From positions 42,324 through 106,323 of the forward strand of contig JBQNAT010000008.1 in assembly GCA_052170315.1 (NCBI GenBank): a stretch of 64,000 nucleotides of DNA. The letters run 5' to 3'. This DNA comes from UBA9732 sp052170315 (GTDB lineage: Bacteria; Spirochaetota; Spirochaetia; Sphaerochaetales; Sphaerochaetaceae). Shown here piece by piece: positions 48,274 through 57,241 of the stretch (position 1 is the stretch's first letter; each line of letters begins with the position of its first letter). The position numbers and the translations under genes are program-made. The notes beneath the pieces were generated by a model. The model saw nothing but the letters and a program-made list of their open reading frames with translations, searched no databases and was not told the DNA's origin.

Positions 48274-49428
48274 ATGTTCCGGAGACTTTTTATAAAAGAC
48301 TACATGAATACTGATAATCCCGAGGTGCGTAAGCGATATGCAATGGCGGCGGGCGTTTTTGGCATTGTGTCGAATCTTTTCATAGGAGCCATGAAGCTTG
48401 CGGCAGGTTTTTTGACCAACAGCATAAGCATTACGGCTGACGCGGCAAACAGTCTTTCGGACTGTGTTTCCAGCTGTCTTACAATAATAGGTTTTTCGCT
48501 TGCCGGCAAAAAGCCTGACAGAGAACACCCTTACGGGCATGCGAGATATGAATACCTTTTTGGGTTTACGATAGGCCTTCTGATGCTTGTCGCGGGCTTT
48601 GCCTTTTTGAAAAGCGCAATAAGCAGGGTTTTTAACCCGGAACCGGTTTCCATAAACGCCTTTACCTACATTGTTCTTTCCGCTTCGGTTATTGTAAAAG
48701 GTTTGCAGACGCGCTTGTATAAAAGCTGCGGAAAGGCAATAGATTCAAACGCGCTTAAAGCCGGCGCTTCCGACTCCGTAAACGATATGGCGGCAACAGC
48801 CGGAATCCTGGCCTCAATGATAGTTATGGATGTTTTTAAACTGAATATTGATGGCCCTTTAGGCCTTGTTGTCTCAGTTTTTGTAATAATAAACAGTATA
48901 CAGACTATCAGAGAGCAGATTTCGCCGCTTATAGGTATTAAGCCGACACCTGAACGGGTGAAGCTTATTTCAGATAAAATACTGTCCTATCAGGGCATTT
49001 TGGGCATACACGATCTGGTGCTTCACAACTACGGGGTTCACAACGATTTTGTTACTGTTCATGCAGAGGTTGACGCGAACAGGAGTTTTCCTGAAACCCA
49101 TGAGATAATAGACAAAATAGAAACGGACTTCAGGGATGAACTTGGAATTTTCATAACCATCCACATGGACCCTGTAATTACAGGCAACAAAAAGCTGGAC
49201 TGCATACGGTCACAGGTAAGCGAAGCCCTTAAAGAATTTGACGCGGAATTGAGTTTCCATGATATGAGAATGGTCGAAAGCTCTTCTCTTACCAAGGTGA
49301 TTTTTGACTGCGTAGCGCCTCCCGAAAAAAACTACAGTTCGGATATGATTGCCGGTTTCCTTAAAGAAAGGGTTCATTGCGGCGGAGATTTGGAGTTCAT
49401 GGTTGAAATTGACATTTCTTTTTGCTGA
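48274..49428 (+). CDS. CDF family cation exporter, manganese-type (MntE-like)
   Basis: A 384-residue inner-membrane exporter with six helices (N-terminal ~220 residues) and a cytosolic ferredoxin-like C-terminal domain. The metal site in helix 2 is N59-SLS-D63 and in helix 5 is D167-SVN-D171. An NxxxD/DxxxD pair is the pattern I associate with manganese exporters such as S. pneumoniae MntE, unlike the zinc-type HxxxD. The family N-terminus FIKDYMNTDNPEVRKRY supports the ATG at 48274 despite the -10 box only five bases upstream. The C-terminal domain keeps the family pattern (LGIHDLVLHNYG, VTVHAEVDAN). Confidence 0.87.
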   Translation: MFRRLFIKDYMNTDNPEVRKRYAMAAGVFGIVSNLFIGAMKLAAGFLTNSISITADAANSLSDCVSSCLTIIGFSLAGKKPDREHPYGHARYEYLFGFTIGLLMLVAGFAFLKSAISRVFNPEPVSINAFTYIVLSASVIVKGLQTRLYKSCGKAIDSNALKAGASDSVNDMAATAGILASMIVMDVFKLNIDGPLGLVVSVFVIINSIQTIREQISPLIGIKPTPERVKLISDKILSYQGILGIHDLVLHNYGVHNDFVTVHAEVDANRSFPETHEIIDKIETDFRDELGIFITIHMDPVITGNKKLDCIRSQVSEALKEFDAELSFHDMRMVESSSLTKVIFDCVAPPEKNYSSDMIAGFLKERVHCGGDLEFMVEIDISFC

Positions 49429-49453
49429 CGAACCTTCTGTTTTTAAGTATAAT
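49425..49453 (+). promoter_or_regulatory. Promoter of the nucleotidyltransferase gene
   Basis: CTGACG (49425-49430) overlaps the CDF stop codon and is 17 bp from TATAAT (49448-49453). A strong AAGGAG ribosome site follows before the ATG at 49497. Confidence 0.6.
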
Positions 49454-49496
49454 TTTCATGGTTCGCCTGAAAGGTGAATTATGTAAGGAGAAAAAT

Positions 49497-50405
49497 ATGA
49501 AGCCTTCATTGTTGGTACTTGCCGCGGGTCTGGGGTCTCGCTACGGCGGAGTCAAGCAGATTGACCCGGTCGGAACACACGGAGAAGCCCTTCTTGATTA
49601 CAGCGTTTTTGATGCTATGAGCACGGGCTACGGAAAAGTGGTATTTATAATAAGACCGGATATTGAAAAGGATTTCAGGGAAAGGCTTTTTGACAGAATA
49701 GCCGGAAACATGGACGCGGAATATGTCTTTCAGACTCACGAATCTCTCCTTACCCCGGCCCAGATAAAGGCATCGGCCGAAAGGACAAAACCCTGGGGAA
49801 CGGTTCATGCCCTGCTATGTGCAAAAAATGTTCTCAAGACCCCATTCACAGTAATAAACGCGGATGACTTTTACGGGCGCGAGGCCTACAGGATACTGGG
49901 CAACTACCTGAGCGCTCTGGAAAACGGCAGCACTTCCCACGCAATGGTGGGCTACCTGCTTAAAAACACCATGAGCCCGATGGGAAGCGTTTCCCGCGGC
50001 GTGTGCAGCGTGAAGGACGGTCTTCTTCTGGGTATGAGGGAGAACACGAAAATCGAATATGAGGGAGAGAAGATTGTTTCACACCTTCCCGAAGGAGATG
50101 TTTACCTCACGGGGGATGAGTGGGTGTCAATGAACTTTTTCGGCTTTACCCCGAAGATTTTTGAATACATGAGTGCCTATTTCGACCGCTTCATGGCGGA
50201 AAATCTGACTCAGCTTAAGGCCGAGGCCCTTCTTCCGAACTGCGCCGGTGAGATGGTGAAGAACGGTTTGGGTACCATAAGGGTGTTCTCTACCGAGGAA
50301 AAGTGGTTCGGAATGACCTATAAAGAGGACAGGGAGACTGTAAAGCAGAATCTTGCCCTTATGACAAAGCGGGGCATCTATCCAGAAAAGCTCTGGGAAA
50401 GGTAA
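49497..50405 (+). CDS. Sugar-nucleotidyltransferase-like protein
   Basis: A 302-residue GT-A-fold nucleotidyltransferase. The N-terminal signature LLVLAAGLGSRYGGVKQIDPVGTHGEALLDY binds the nucleotide; PWGTVHALLCAKNVLKTPFTVINADDFYGREAY contains the metal-binding Asp pair; the remainder resembles the stand-alone family seen in many Firmicutes and spirochaetes (VYLTGDEWVSMNFFGFTP, WFGMTYKEDRE). It probably activates a sugar phosphate or phosphorylated alcohol; the substrate is not clear. I chose the ATG at 49497 from AAGGAG. It is followed six bases later by an envelope-protein gene. Confidence 0.85.
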   Translation: MKPSLLVLAAGLGSRYGGVKQIDPVGTHGEALLDYSVFDAMSTGYGKVVFIIRPDIEKDFRERLFDRIAGNMDAEYVFQTHESLLTPAQIKASAERTKPWGTVHALLCAKNVLKTPFTVINADDFYGREAYRILGNYLSALENGSTSHAMVGYLLKNTMSPMGSVSRGVCSVKDGLLLGMRENTKIEYEGEKIVSHLPEGDVYLTGDEWVSMNFFGFTPKIFEYMSAYFDRFMAENLTQLKAEALLPNCAGEMVKNGLGTIRVFSTEEKWFGMTYKEDRETVKQNLALMTKRGIYPEKLWER

Positions 50406-50411
50406 TTTTCG

Positions 50412-51278
50412 ATGAAGAAATTCTGTGTTTTTTTGGTCTTGTTCCTTATCTGTTCACCTGTTTTCGCGGTCAGCGGTATTGTTACCTGGAACTGGTACGA
50501 AAACGACCCTCTGGTCAGGTATTTCAGATATCAGGTAGATGGTGAAAACGATGATAACTGGACTTTAGTTGACAACTCTGTTTATGAGGTTGCGGTTGAG
50601 CTTGATGTCTCGGTTCCCCATACACTTTATTTGCAGCAGTCATATGACGGTATTATCTGGAGTGTAAGCAGTTCGGTTGATTCGCAGGCCCATGTGGCGG
50701 CTGAAGAAGAGCCTGCCGCCGAAACGGAGCCTGTATCTGAAGAGCCCGAAGAAACTGTCGAAAAAGCGCCTGCCGCAGAACCCGTGGAGGAAAAAGCGCC
50801 CGTTGCGGAAATTCCGGCCTATATTCCAAAGAAATATCTTGATTTTGGCATTGGCTATATGAACTCCATTCCAAACGGAGCCCGGCCGAAAAGTCTGGGC
50901 GGTTTTATTTCCTATTCAACCACCTATTACAAAACAGGCGCGTTTGACATAGGCTTTAAGACAAACTTTTCTTTATATACCACAAAGGCCGTTTTCTTTG
51001 AATCAGACAAAACACAGTTCTTCTCCAGCCTGGATGCCCTTGCAATCGCTGCCGCAACGGTTGCAAAGAGCGAGCTGTATTTCGGCATAGGCTTAGGCAC
51101 GGAATTGACAATTTCTTCCGCTCCATCCAACATGGCCGGCGTGACCGCGGAAATAGGAGTCAGGTATCACAGGAACGAAAAATTTACATTCGGTCTTGCC
51201 GTTTCCGACCGCTGTTACTTTATTCCCAAAATCGGCAACAGCATGGATGTAAGAATCTTCTTTTCCAAGACGCTGTAA
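50412..51278 (+). CDS. Predicted outer-membrane beta-barrel with an acidic Pro-rich linker
   Basis: A 288-residue exported protein. The signal peptide is MKKFCVFLVLFLICSPVFA. Residues ~20-95 form a small beta domain (GIVTWNWYENDPLVRYFRYQVDGENDDNWTLV, HTLYLQQSYDGIIWS), a layout seen repeatedly in treponemes. Residues ~96-140 are a Glu/Pro/Ala linker. Residues ~142-288 are amphipathic strands typical of an eight-stranded barrel (YLDFGIGYMNSIP, GAFDIGFKTNFSLY, LYFGIGLGTELTI, TAEIGVRYHRN, FTFGLAVSDR, MDVRIFFSKTL). It ends convergently two bases from the alcohol dehydrogenase gene. The exact function is unknown. Confidence 0.72.
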   Translation: MKKFCVFLVLFLICSPVFAVSGIVTWNWYENDPLVRYFRYQVDGENDDNWTLVDNSVYEVAVELDVSVPHTLYLQQSYDGIIWSVSSSVDSQAHVAAEEEPAAETEPVSEEPEETVEKAPAAEPVEEKAPVAEIPAYIPKKYLDFGIGYMNSIPNGARPKSLGGFISYSTTYYKTGAFDIGFKTNFSLYTTKAVFFESDKTQFFSSLDALAIAAATVAKSELYFGIGLGTELTISSAPSNMAGVTAEIGVRYHRNEKFTFGLAVSDRCYFIPKIGNSMDVRIFFSKTL

Positions 51279-51280
51279 TC

Positions 51281-52465
51281 CTAAAGCGCCAGTTTGTAAA
51301 TATTTACAATGTCATCGTGTCCAAGCGACATAAGATGTCCGGCAGCAGTTCTTCCTCCTGAAAGAAGTCTTGTAGCCATTACTTCAAAATCCCGGTCCGT
51401 TATTCCTGCTTCTGAAAGCCTTGTAGCGAGACCCATGCTTCTGAACCAGGCTTCAAGTCTTTCGATGCCGTCCATAATAAGCCGGTTTTTCTCTGTAATT
51501 GGTACGTTGCTTCCCATAATGTTGACCGCGAACTGCATGAAACGCTGTTCGTTGACTTTGTATACATATTTCATCCACGCGGGAATCATAATCGCAAGGC
51601 CTGCGCCGTGAGCAATATCATACTCGCCTGAAAGCTCATGCTCAAGCCAGTGACTTGCCCAGTCGCCGACTCTTCCGCTTCCGAACATGTTGTTGTGAGC
51701 AAGAGAGGATGCCAGCATAAGGTTTTCCCTGAAGGCGTAATTCCGCGGATTTCTGCATGCCATTGGACCATACTGTATAACCACCTTCATTGCGCCTTCA
51801 AGCAGAGCGTCAGTCAAAGCCACGTCAGGAGTGTTGGTAAAATAGCGCTCCATCATATGGCTGAACATATCAACGCTTCCGCATGCAGTCTGATAGTGGG
51901 GAAGGGTGAAACAGACGCTGGGGTCGGAAATTGAAAAAGCCGGGTAGTTGTTTTCAGAGTTTATCCCACGCTTGATTTTTGTTTCCTCGTTGGATATGAC
52001 GCAGGAATTTGACATTTCGGAACCTGCGGCAGGAAGTGTTAAAATCGTTCCCACATCAGGACCTTTCGGTATTTCCGTTCCGGCTTTCATGAAGTAGTCG
52101 TTCCAAATGTCTTTGCCTTCGGGGATTGCCGTGCCGAAGGAAATAGCCTTGCAGGTATCAATTACAGAACCTCCGCCTGCGGCAAGTATGAAATCAAGTT
52201 TTTCTTTTTTGAAAATTTCTATGCCTTTTCTGACAAGGCTAAGTTTCGGGTTGGGCTGAACCCCTGAAAGCTCAATGAAGAAAAGACCTCCTTCCGTAAG
52301 CGATTTCACCACCTTTTCATATACGCCGTTCTTTCTGATGGAGCCGCCTCCGAACACAAAAAGAACCCTTGCGCCTCCGGCTGCCTTTATGTTATCCGCA
52401 ACTGCCGGTATGGTATCTTTGCCGAAAATCAGTCTGGTAGGGCACCTGAAAGAAAAGTTGGTCAT
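51281..52465 (-). CDS. Iron-containing alcohol dehydrogenase
   Basis: A 394-residue group III alcohol dehydrogenase (BdhA/YqhD type), reducing aldehydes with NAD(P)H during fermentation. It shows VLFVFGGGSIRKNG for the cofactor, ILAAGGGSVIDTCKAISFG, TLPAAGSEMSNSCVISNEETKIKRG and metal ligands in DMFSHMMERYF, SLAHNNMFG and DIAHGAGLAIMIPAWM. I chose the ATG at 52465, after AACAGGAG, over a GTG six codons upstream. It is monocistronic and convergent with the barrel gene. Confidence 0.9.
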   Translation of the reverse strand: MTNFSFRCPTRLIFGKDTIPAVADNIKAAGGARVLFVFGGGSIRKNGVYEKVVKSLTEGGLFFIELSGVQPNPKLSLVRKGIEIFKKEKLDFILAAGGGSVIDTCKAISFGTAIPEGKDIWNDYFMKAGTEIPKGPDVGTILTLPAAGSEMSNSCVISNEETKIKRGINSENNYPAFSISDPSVCFTLPHYQTACGSVDMFSHMMERYFTNTPDVALTDALLEGAMKVVIQYGPMACRNPRNYAFRENLMLASSLAHNNMFGSGRVGDWASHWLEHELSGEYDIAHGAGLAIMIPAWMKYVYKVNEQRFMQFAVNIMGSNVPITEKNRLIMDGIERLEAWFRSMGLATRLSEAGITDRDFEVMATRLLSGGRTAAGHLMSLGHDDIVNIYKLAL

Positions 52466-52547
52466 AGCTGTTCTCCTGTTCACTTTTTTTTCATTTTAAT
52501 GTAAAACATTAATATTGAAAATACAGTTATACTTCGGAGCAAAATAC

Positions 52548-52928
52548 ATGGCAGAAGAGAAGAAAGGTTTCGTTGGCGAATTCAAAGAGTTTATTTCCCG
52601 TGGAAACGTTGTTGATATGGCGGTTGGCATTATCATCGGCGGCCTGTTCACGGCAATTGTCCAGTCATTAGTCAAGGATATACTTAACCCGATACTTGGC
52701 TACCTTATCGGAGGTGCGGATTTTACCGAGCTCAGAATCATTCTTAAGGCTGCGACCGGGACAACCGAGGAAGTCGCCATAAGATACGGAAACCTTATCC
52801 AGGCCATTATCCAGTTCCTCCTTACCGCTCTTGTACTCTTTGTTATCATCCGTGCCATGAACAGAATGAAAGCAAACGCGGAGAAGGTAAAGGCAGAGCT
52901 TCGGGCCGGGAAAAACACTGAAAAGTAA
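52548..52928 (+). CDS. mscL: Large-conductance mechanosensitive channel
   Basis: A 126-residue membrane channel that opens under membrane tension and protects against hypo-osmotic shock. KGFVGEFKEFISRGNVVDMAVGIIIGGLFTAIVQSLVKDILNP is the N-terminal helix and gate-forming TM1. TM2 is YGNLIQAIIQFLLTALVLFVIIRAMNRM, followed by the charged C-terminal bundle. I chose the ATG at 52548, after CGGAG, over the longer frame. A terminator follows. Confidence 0.95.
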   Translation: MAEEKKGFVGEFKEFISRGNVVDMAVGIIIGGLFTAIVQSLVKDILNPILGYLIGGADFTELRIILKAATGTTEEVAIRYGNLIQAIIQFLLTALVLFVIIRAMNRMKANAEKVKAELRAGKNTEK

Positions 52929-52951
52929 CGGCAAGCAATTGCTGATTTACA

Positions 52952-52982
52952 GGCTGGGCAGTTTTTTGCGCAGCCTTTTTTA
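52952..52982 (+). terminator. Rho-independent terminator of mscL
   Basis: GGCTGGGC (52952-52959) pairs with GCGCAGCC with one mismatch over an eight-base loop, followed by TTTTTT. Confidence 0.75.
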
Positions 52983-53020
52983 ATGAAGATATCCGGAGTC
53001 TCCGGATGAAAGGAGCGTGA

Positions 53021-53908
53021 ATGCCTGACAGCAAAACCGATTTTTGGACTATGATACACCCTGAAAAATTCTTGATATGTATATTGGGCGGAATTATTTA
53101 TGCTTTTGGAGTGAACCTTTTCATCGTTCCATTAGGACTTTATTCCGGAGGTCTTGTGGGTATAGCGCAGCTTGTAAGAACTCTTCTTGCCGACTACATT
53201 CATATTGATTTCGGCTCCAGGGATATTTCCGGTATCTTCTTCTATGCCCTTAACGTTCCTATTCTGATATATGCCTTTCCGCGTCTTGACAAGCTCTTTT
53301 TTATCAAAACCTTCATTTCCGTAACTGCCCTTACAGTTGCCATGTCCTTCATTCCCACAGTAAAGGTGGTGGACGACTGTCTTGCCTCCACAATGGTAGG
53401 CGGTTTTTTGACAGGCGCGGGAATTGGTTTGGTTTTAAGAATGTCGGGCTCAACAGGCGGTATGGATGTTGTAGGTACTTTGATAACAAAGGCACACGGC
53501 AATGTCAGCGTAGGCAAGGTGAACCTTGTCGTGAACCTTTCAATCTATGCTGTTTGCCTTTTCCTGTTTGATGTCCAGATTGTTGTCTATTCTGTGATTT
53601 TTGCTGTTGTTCACGCCTTCGCGATAGACCGTTTCCATGCGCAGAACATAAATGTTGAAGCTAAGATAATTACAAAGATTGACCCTCGCGGGCTTGAAAA
53701 CGATGTTTTTACAAAGATGGGCAGAGGCGTTACGGAGATACCGTCCATAGGTGCTTACACTTCCGAAGAAGAGCATATTCTTTACATAATAATTTCCAAG
53801 TATGAAGTCCATCAGTTAAGGCAGATTGTCAGAAAGCACGACAAAAAAGCCTTCCTTATTGTCAACGAAGGCGTCTGGGTGGAAGGCCATTATCTTAAAA
53901 AGCTTTGA
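53021..53908 (+). CDS. YitT family membrane protein (DUF161/DUF2179)
   Basis: A 295-residue inner-membrane protein. Residues ~15-205 contain five or six helices of the YitT/DUF161 fold (FLICILGGIIYAFGVNLFIVPLGLYSGGLVGIAQLV, MSGSTGGMDVVGTLITKAHGNVSVGKVNLVVN). Residues ~215-295 are the cytosolic DUF2179 ligand-like domain (INVEAKIITKIDPRGLENDVFTKMGRGVTEIPSIGAYTSEEEHILYIIIS). The family is widespread and of unknown transport role. An AAAGGAG site precedes the ATG. It ends ten bases from the convergent rlmKL gene. Confidence 0.85.
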   Translation: MPDSKTDFWTMIHPEKFLICILGGIIYAFGVNLFIVPLGLYSGGLVGIAQLVRTLLADYIHIDFGSRDISGIFFYALNVPILIYAFPRLDKLFFIKTFISVTALTVAMSFIPTVKVVDDCLASTMVGGFLTGAGIGLVLRMSGSTGGMDVVGTLITKAHGNVSVGKVNLVVNLSIYAVCLFLFDVQIVVYSVIFAVVHAFAIDRFHAQNINVEAKIITKIDPRGLENDVFTKMGRGVTEIPSIGAYTSEEEHILYIIISKYEVHQLRQIVRKHDKKAFLIVNEGVWVEGHYLKKL

Positions 53909-53918
53909 TAATCATTCT

Positions 53919-56195
53919 CTAAAGCCTGCCGGGCCGACTGCCTTCCAAGTCTTTTCTTACAACTTTTCTTACAGTCCTTCTGGGAGGTTCAATAACAAGA
54001 GCCTGCTCAACCTTGTGACGGATAAGATAGCATTTGTGAATTTTGCCGCTGCGGGCAAAGTCATCGCCAATAGTCCGTTCCGTTATGTCTTCTATGATGA
54101 AATCGTCATAGAGTTCGCCGAAAAGCTTGAAGCGCGTGAAGTTTGTCGAGAAAATCAGCACGCCGTCACTTGTAAGGTGCCTCATGCAGGAACGTATCAG
54201 ATAACCGTGGTCGCGCTGTACATCGAAGGTGTCCCGGCCCTTGCTGTTCGAGAACGTAGGAGGGTCGCAGAAAATAAGGTCAAATACATCGCGGTTTTCA
54301 CGCAGGAACGAAAGGCAGTCGCTTCTGTAGAAGAAGTGGTTCAGCGTATTGAAGCCGTTCATTCTCATGTTTTTTGTTGCCCAATCAAAATAATTCGCAT
54401 TCGTGTCAACACTGACAGTTGAAAGAGCCCCTCCCGCGGCGGCGTAAACCGTCGCGCTTGCGGTGTAACAGAAAAGGTTGAGAAACCTCTTGTCCCGGCT
54501 CATTGACTCTATCATTTTACGGACAGGTCTATGGTCCAGGAAAAGCCCCGTATCAAGATAATCGGTAAAGTTTACAAGAAATTTGTGGCCGTTTTCGTTT
54601 GCGATGAAAAAGTGGGAAGTGCTGCTGTTTTTGCCGTACTGGCTTGAACCGCGCTGTATTTCCCTTTTTCTGACATGAATATCGTCGTAGTCAACGCCCG
54701 TAACGCGCTCTGTCGCCAGAATAAGCTCTTCAAGTCTTCTTGAGACGTCTTCGGGGTCAATTGAAGACGGCGCAGCATATTCCTGCAGGCTAATCCATTT
54801 GCCTTCATAAATATCTATCGCGGCGCTGTACTCCGGCATGTCCGCATCGTAAAGGCGGTAACAGCTGACGCCCTGCGCTTCCATAGCCTTACCAACGGAG
54901 GCAAGATTCTTTGAAAGCCTGTTCGCGGCCATCTGAGCGCCCGGGGAGAGAGGCGCCGCAAGTCTTTCGGCCCTTTTTGCAATAGCGCGCTCCGTCATCT
55001 GCCGGCGCTCTTCCATGCTGAATATGTAATAGTGGGCAGCCTGGCATTCAATACCTCCGTTAATCAGGGTATTGGTTCTATCCGGCTTCATGTCTATGTT
55101 TTCAAGAAGCTCGCTGTTTCCGCATAAAATTGCGGCGGACCATCCGGGGAAGGTATTGTAAAGAACCTGTCCCATCTGAATGTACAGACGCCTTATGTTG
55201 TCAGAGCCGCTGTCAAGCCTGACACCGTACGGAGGATCCGTGACAATACAGCCGGCGCCATCGGGGACGTCTTCCCGAGTAACCTGCGTGAAGTCTTTTA
55301 CCTCGAATTCAATAAGATGGACAACACCGGCGCGCTCGGCATTGCTTATGGAAATATCAACGGCACGCTTATCAATGTCCCAGCCAAGGATGCGGGATTT
55401 GCATTCACAGCGTTTTGACTGCGCCTCGTCAACGATTTTCTGCCAAAGGTCGTCATCATGGATAGGCAGGCGCAGGAAGGCGAAGTTTTCTGTTTTAAGA
55501 AGACCCGGGGCCGTGTTTGTGGCCATCAAAGCAGCCTCAACGCAAATTGTTCCGCTTCCGCAGAAAGGATCAAGCAGTGAAGGAACTTCAAGACTGCTGT
55601 CGCTGAAGGATGCTACAAGACGTTTGTACCAGTCGCTTCGGTAAAGCAGGGAAGCGGCCATGAACTCGCCCATGACGGCCTGAGTCTGGGCAACTCTGTA
55701 GGAACGTCGGGAAAGGTCCCTTCCGCCGAAATCGACATACCAGCTTACAAGGTCGCGGTTTACATGAAGATGAAACACCATGTCGGGGTCGTTCCTGTCA
55801 ACGCTTGGACGCTCGCCGCCGAAAGCGCCCCTTATCCTTTCGACAATTGCGTCTTTAAGCCTCAGGGAGGCAAAATGGCTGTTGCTTATCCATCTGCAGT
55901 CGCTGACCGTCTCCGTAATCGCAAAGGTTTTTTCAGGACTTATCCAGTTCTCCCAGGGGAGTGCTAGGGAATGCTCGTAAAGCTCGTCCGTTGAAAAAAG
56001 CTTGTCATATCTGTGGACAAGAACCAAAAGCCTTGTAGCGCATCTTGTCCACATACAGAATCTGTAAGCAGTCTCAAGGTCCGCGGAAAATTCTACTCCG
56101 CCTGAGCTTACCTGAATATCACCGGCTCCGGCATCTCTTGCTTCTCTTTCAACAAGGTCGTTCTGGTTGGCTGATGCCGATGCGAAGAAAATCAT
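53919..56195 (-). CDS. rlmKL: Bifunctional 23S rRNA methyltransferase RlmKL
   Basis: A 758-residue fused enzyme that makes m2G2445 and m7G2069 (E. coli numbering) in 23S rRNA. The N-terminal THUMP/RNA-binding part (~1-165) precedes the RlmL methyltransferase (LLDPFCGSGTICVEAALMA, ILGWDIDKRAVDISISNA, CIVTDPPYGVRL). The C-terminal RlmK methyltransferase has FLNLFCYTASATVYAAAGGA, TVSVDTNANYFDWA and LIFCDPPTFSNSKG. The two domains sit in the normal order and length. It starts in the hslO stop (ATGA), so the two genes form an operon. Confidence 0.92.
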   Translation of the reverse strand: MIFFASASANQNDLVEREARDAGAGDIQVSSGGVEFSADLETAYRFCMWTRCATRLLVLVHRYDKLFSTDELYEHSLALPWENWISPEKTFAITETVSDCRWISNSHFASLRLKDAIVERIRGAFGGERPSVDRNDPDMVFHLHVNRDLVSWYVDFGGRDLSRRSYRVAQTQAVMGEFMAASLLYRSDWYKRLVASFSDSSLEVPSLLDPFCGSGTICVEAALMATNTAPGLLKTENFAFLRLPIHDDDLWQKIVDEAQSKRCECKSRILGWDIDKRAVDISISNAERAGVVHLIEFEVKDFTQVTREDVPDGAGCIVTDPPYGVRLDSGSDNIRRLYIQMGQVLYNTFPGWSAAILCGNSELLENIDMKPDRTNTLINGGIECQAAHYYIFSMEERRQMTERAIAKRAERLAAPLSPGAQMAANRLSKNLASVGKAMEAQGVSCYRLYDADMPEYSAAIDIYEGKWISLQEYAAPSSIDPEDVSRRLEELILATERVTGVDYDDIHVRKREIQRGSSQYGKNSSTSHFFIANENGHKFLVNFTDYLDTGLFLDHRPVRKMIESMSRDKRFLNLFCYTASATVYAAAGGALSTVSVDTNANYFDWATKNMRMNGFNTLNHFFYRSDCLSFLRENRDVFDLIFCDPPTFSNSKGRDTFDVQRDHGYLIRSCMRHLTSDGVLIFSTNFTRFKLFGELYDDFIIEDITERTIGDDFARSGKIHKCYLIRHKVEQALVIEPPRRTVRKVVRKDLEGSRPGRL

Positions 56196-57145
56196 GCTTT
56201 TTCTCCTTTGGGGTCTTCGCCGGCGCTGAACAGGGCTTTTACTTCAGCTTCGTCGAAGCTGTACTTTGTCCCGCAGTTAAGGCATGCAAGCTCAAGAGGG
56301 AATTTATCGTCCCTGATAATACCGTCTTTTTCGGCTTGCGGGAGCCTTCCCAGAAAGGTTCTGAAATGCTCTTTTGAACACGGGCAGGAAAAGCCTAGCG
56401 GTTCCGAACCAAGGTCTGAAACACCGAATTCCGCAAAGTTCTCATTAATATAGTCTTTTACCGATTTCCCTTCGCTTATAGCTTTCCCGATTGAAGGAAG
56501 GTTTGAGCTTTTCTTTTGCAGAGAATCAAGAATAGCTTCGCCGCATCCGGGCATGGCCTGAATGAAAAGCCCTCCGGCTCCGAAAAGACGCCCCTTTCCG
56601 TCAAAGTTAAGCCCAAGGCTGAACATAGTAGGAGTCTGCTCGCTTTCGTTATAATAAAGGGCAAGATCCTTGGCCAAATCGCCGTACTGCATCATGGTCT
56701 GTCCCGTAAACGGGGTCTTGCTCCCTTCAAGAAGTTTTGTCACGCTTATAAAGCCGGGACCGTAAAGCAGGGAAAGGTCATTGCCTTCAAAAGGTTTTTC
56801 CAACGGGATGGGATTATTCTTAATGAAGCCCCGAACGGCTCCGCATGCCCAGGATTCGACGTAAATACCGCCGATAGGGCCGCCGCACTCCACGTTAAGC
56901 TGGATACGGTCATTGCCTTTTACGGACGATGCCATAAGCCCCGCGGCAACATATGCCTGTCCCAGCACGTAAGTTTCAAGCAGTCCCAGGCTGAAATTGG
57001 CTCTCATCTGATTCACCATAGTGGTTCCGCTCAGGCCCGTGAGACGGAGCTGACCATCGGCGAGCAACGCAACCTGCCTGCCATCTTCGGGTAGTTCATC
57101 AAGGTGTTGGATAAGTACCGCGTCTTCAATTTTCTTTTTAATCAT
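56192..57145 (-). CDS. hslO: Redox-regulated chaperone Hsp33
   Basis: A 317-residue cytosolic holdase activated by oxidative unfolding. The C-terminal zinc switch has CPCSKEHF (CxC) and LACLNCGTKYSF (CxxC). The N-terminal domain has VLGQAYVAAGLMASSVKGNDRIQLNVECGGPIGGIYVES, LSLLYGPGFISVTKLL and QTMMQYGDLAKDLALYYNESEQTPT, all typical. The promoter has a good -35 and -10, and its -10 ends nine bases before the ATG with no Shine-Dalgarno, so the message is probably leaderless. rlmKL is coupled downstream. Confidence 0.93.
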   Translation of the reverse strand: MIKKKIEDAVLIQHLDELPEDGRQVALLADGQLRLTGLSGTTMVNQMRANFSLGLLETYVLGQAYVAAGLMASSVKGNDRIQLNVECGGPIGGIYVESWACGAVRGFIKNNPIPLEKPFEGNDLSLLYGPGFISVTKLLEGSKTPFTGQTMMQYGDLAKDLALYYNESEQTPTMFSLGLNFDGKGRLFGAGGLFIQAMPGCGEAILDSLQKKSSNLPSIGKAISEGKSVKDYINENFAEFGVSDLGSEPLGFSCPCSKEHFRTFLGRLPQAEKDGIIRDDKFPLELACLNCGTKYSFDEAEVKALFSAGEDPKGEKA

Positions 57146-57154
57146 GTCGGCAAT

Positions 57155-57183
57155 AGATTAGTGCAAGAACATACTTTGTTCAA
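57155..57183 (-). promoter_or_regulatory. Promoter of hslO-rlmKL
   Basis: On the minus strand TTGAAC (57178-57183) and TAATCT (57155-57160) have 17-bp spacing. The -10 box ends nine bases before the hslO ATG, and the intervening bases contain no ribosome site. Confidence 0.6.
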
Positions 57184-57203
57184 GGGAATTACACATTACT
57201 CCA

Positions 57204-57233
57204 TTCACATGTAAACATAATATAAGTTATAAT
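57204..57233 (+). promoter_or_regulatory. Promoter of the histidine kinase gene
   Basis: TTCACA (57204-57209) and TATAAT (57228-57233) have 18-bp spacing. Eight bases separate the -10 box from the ATG at 57242. Confidence 0.55.
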
Positions 57234-57241
57234 CAACAGCA

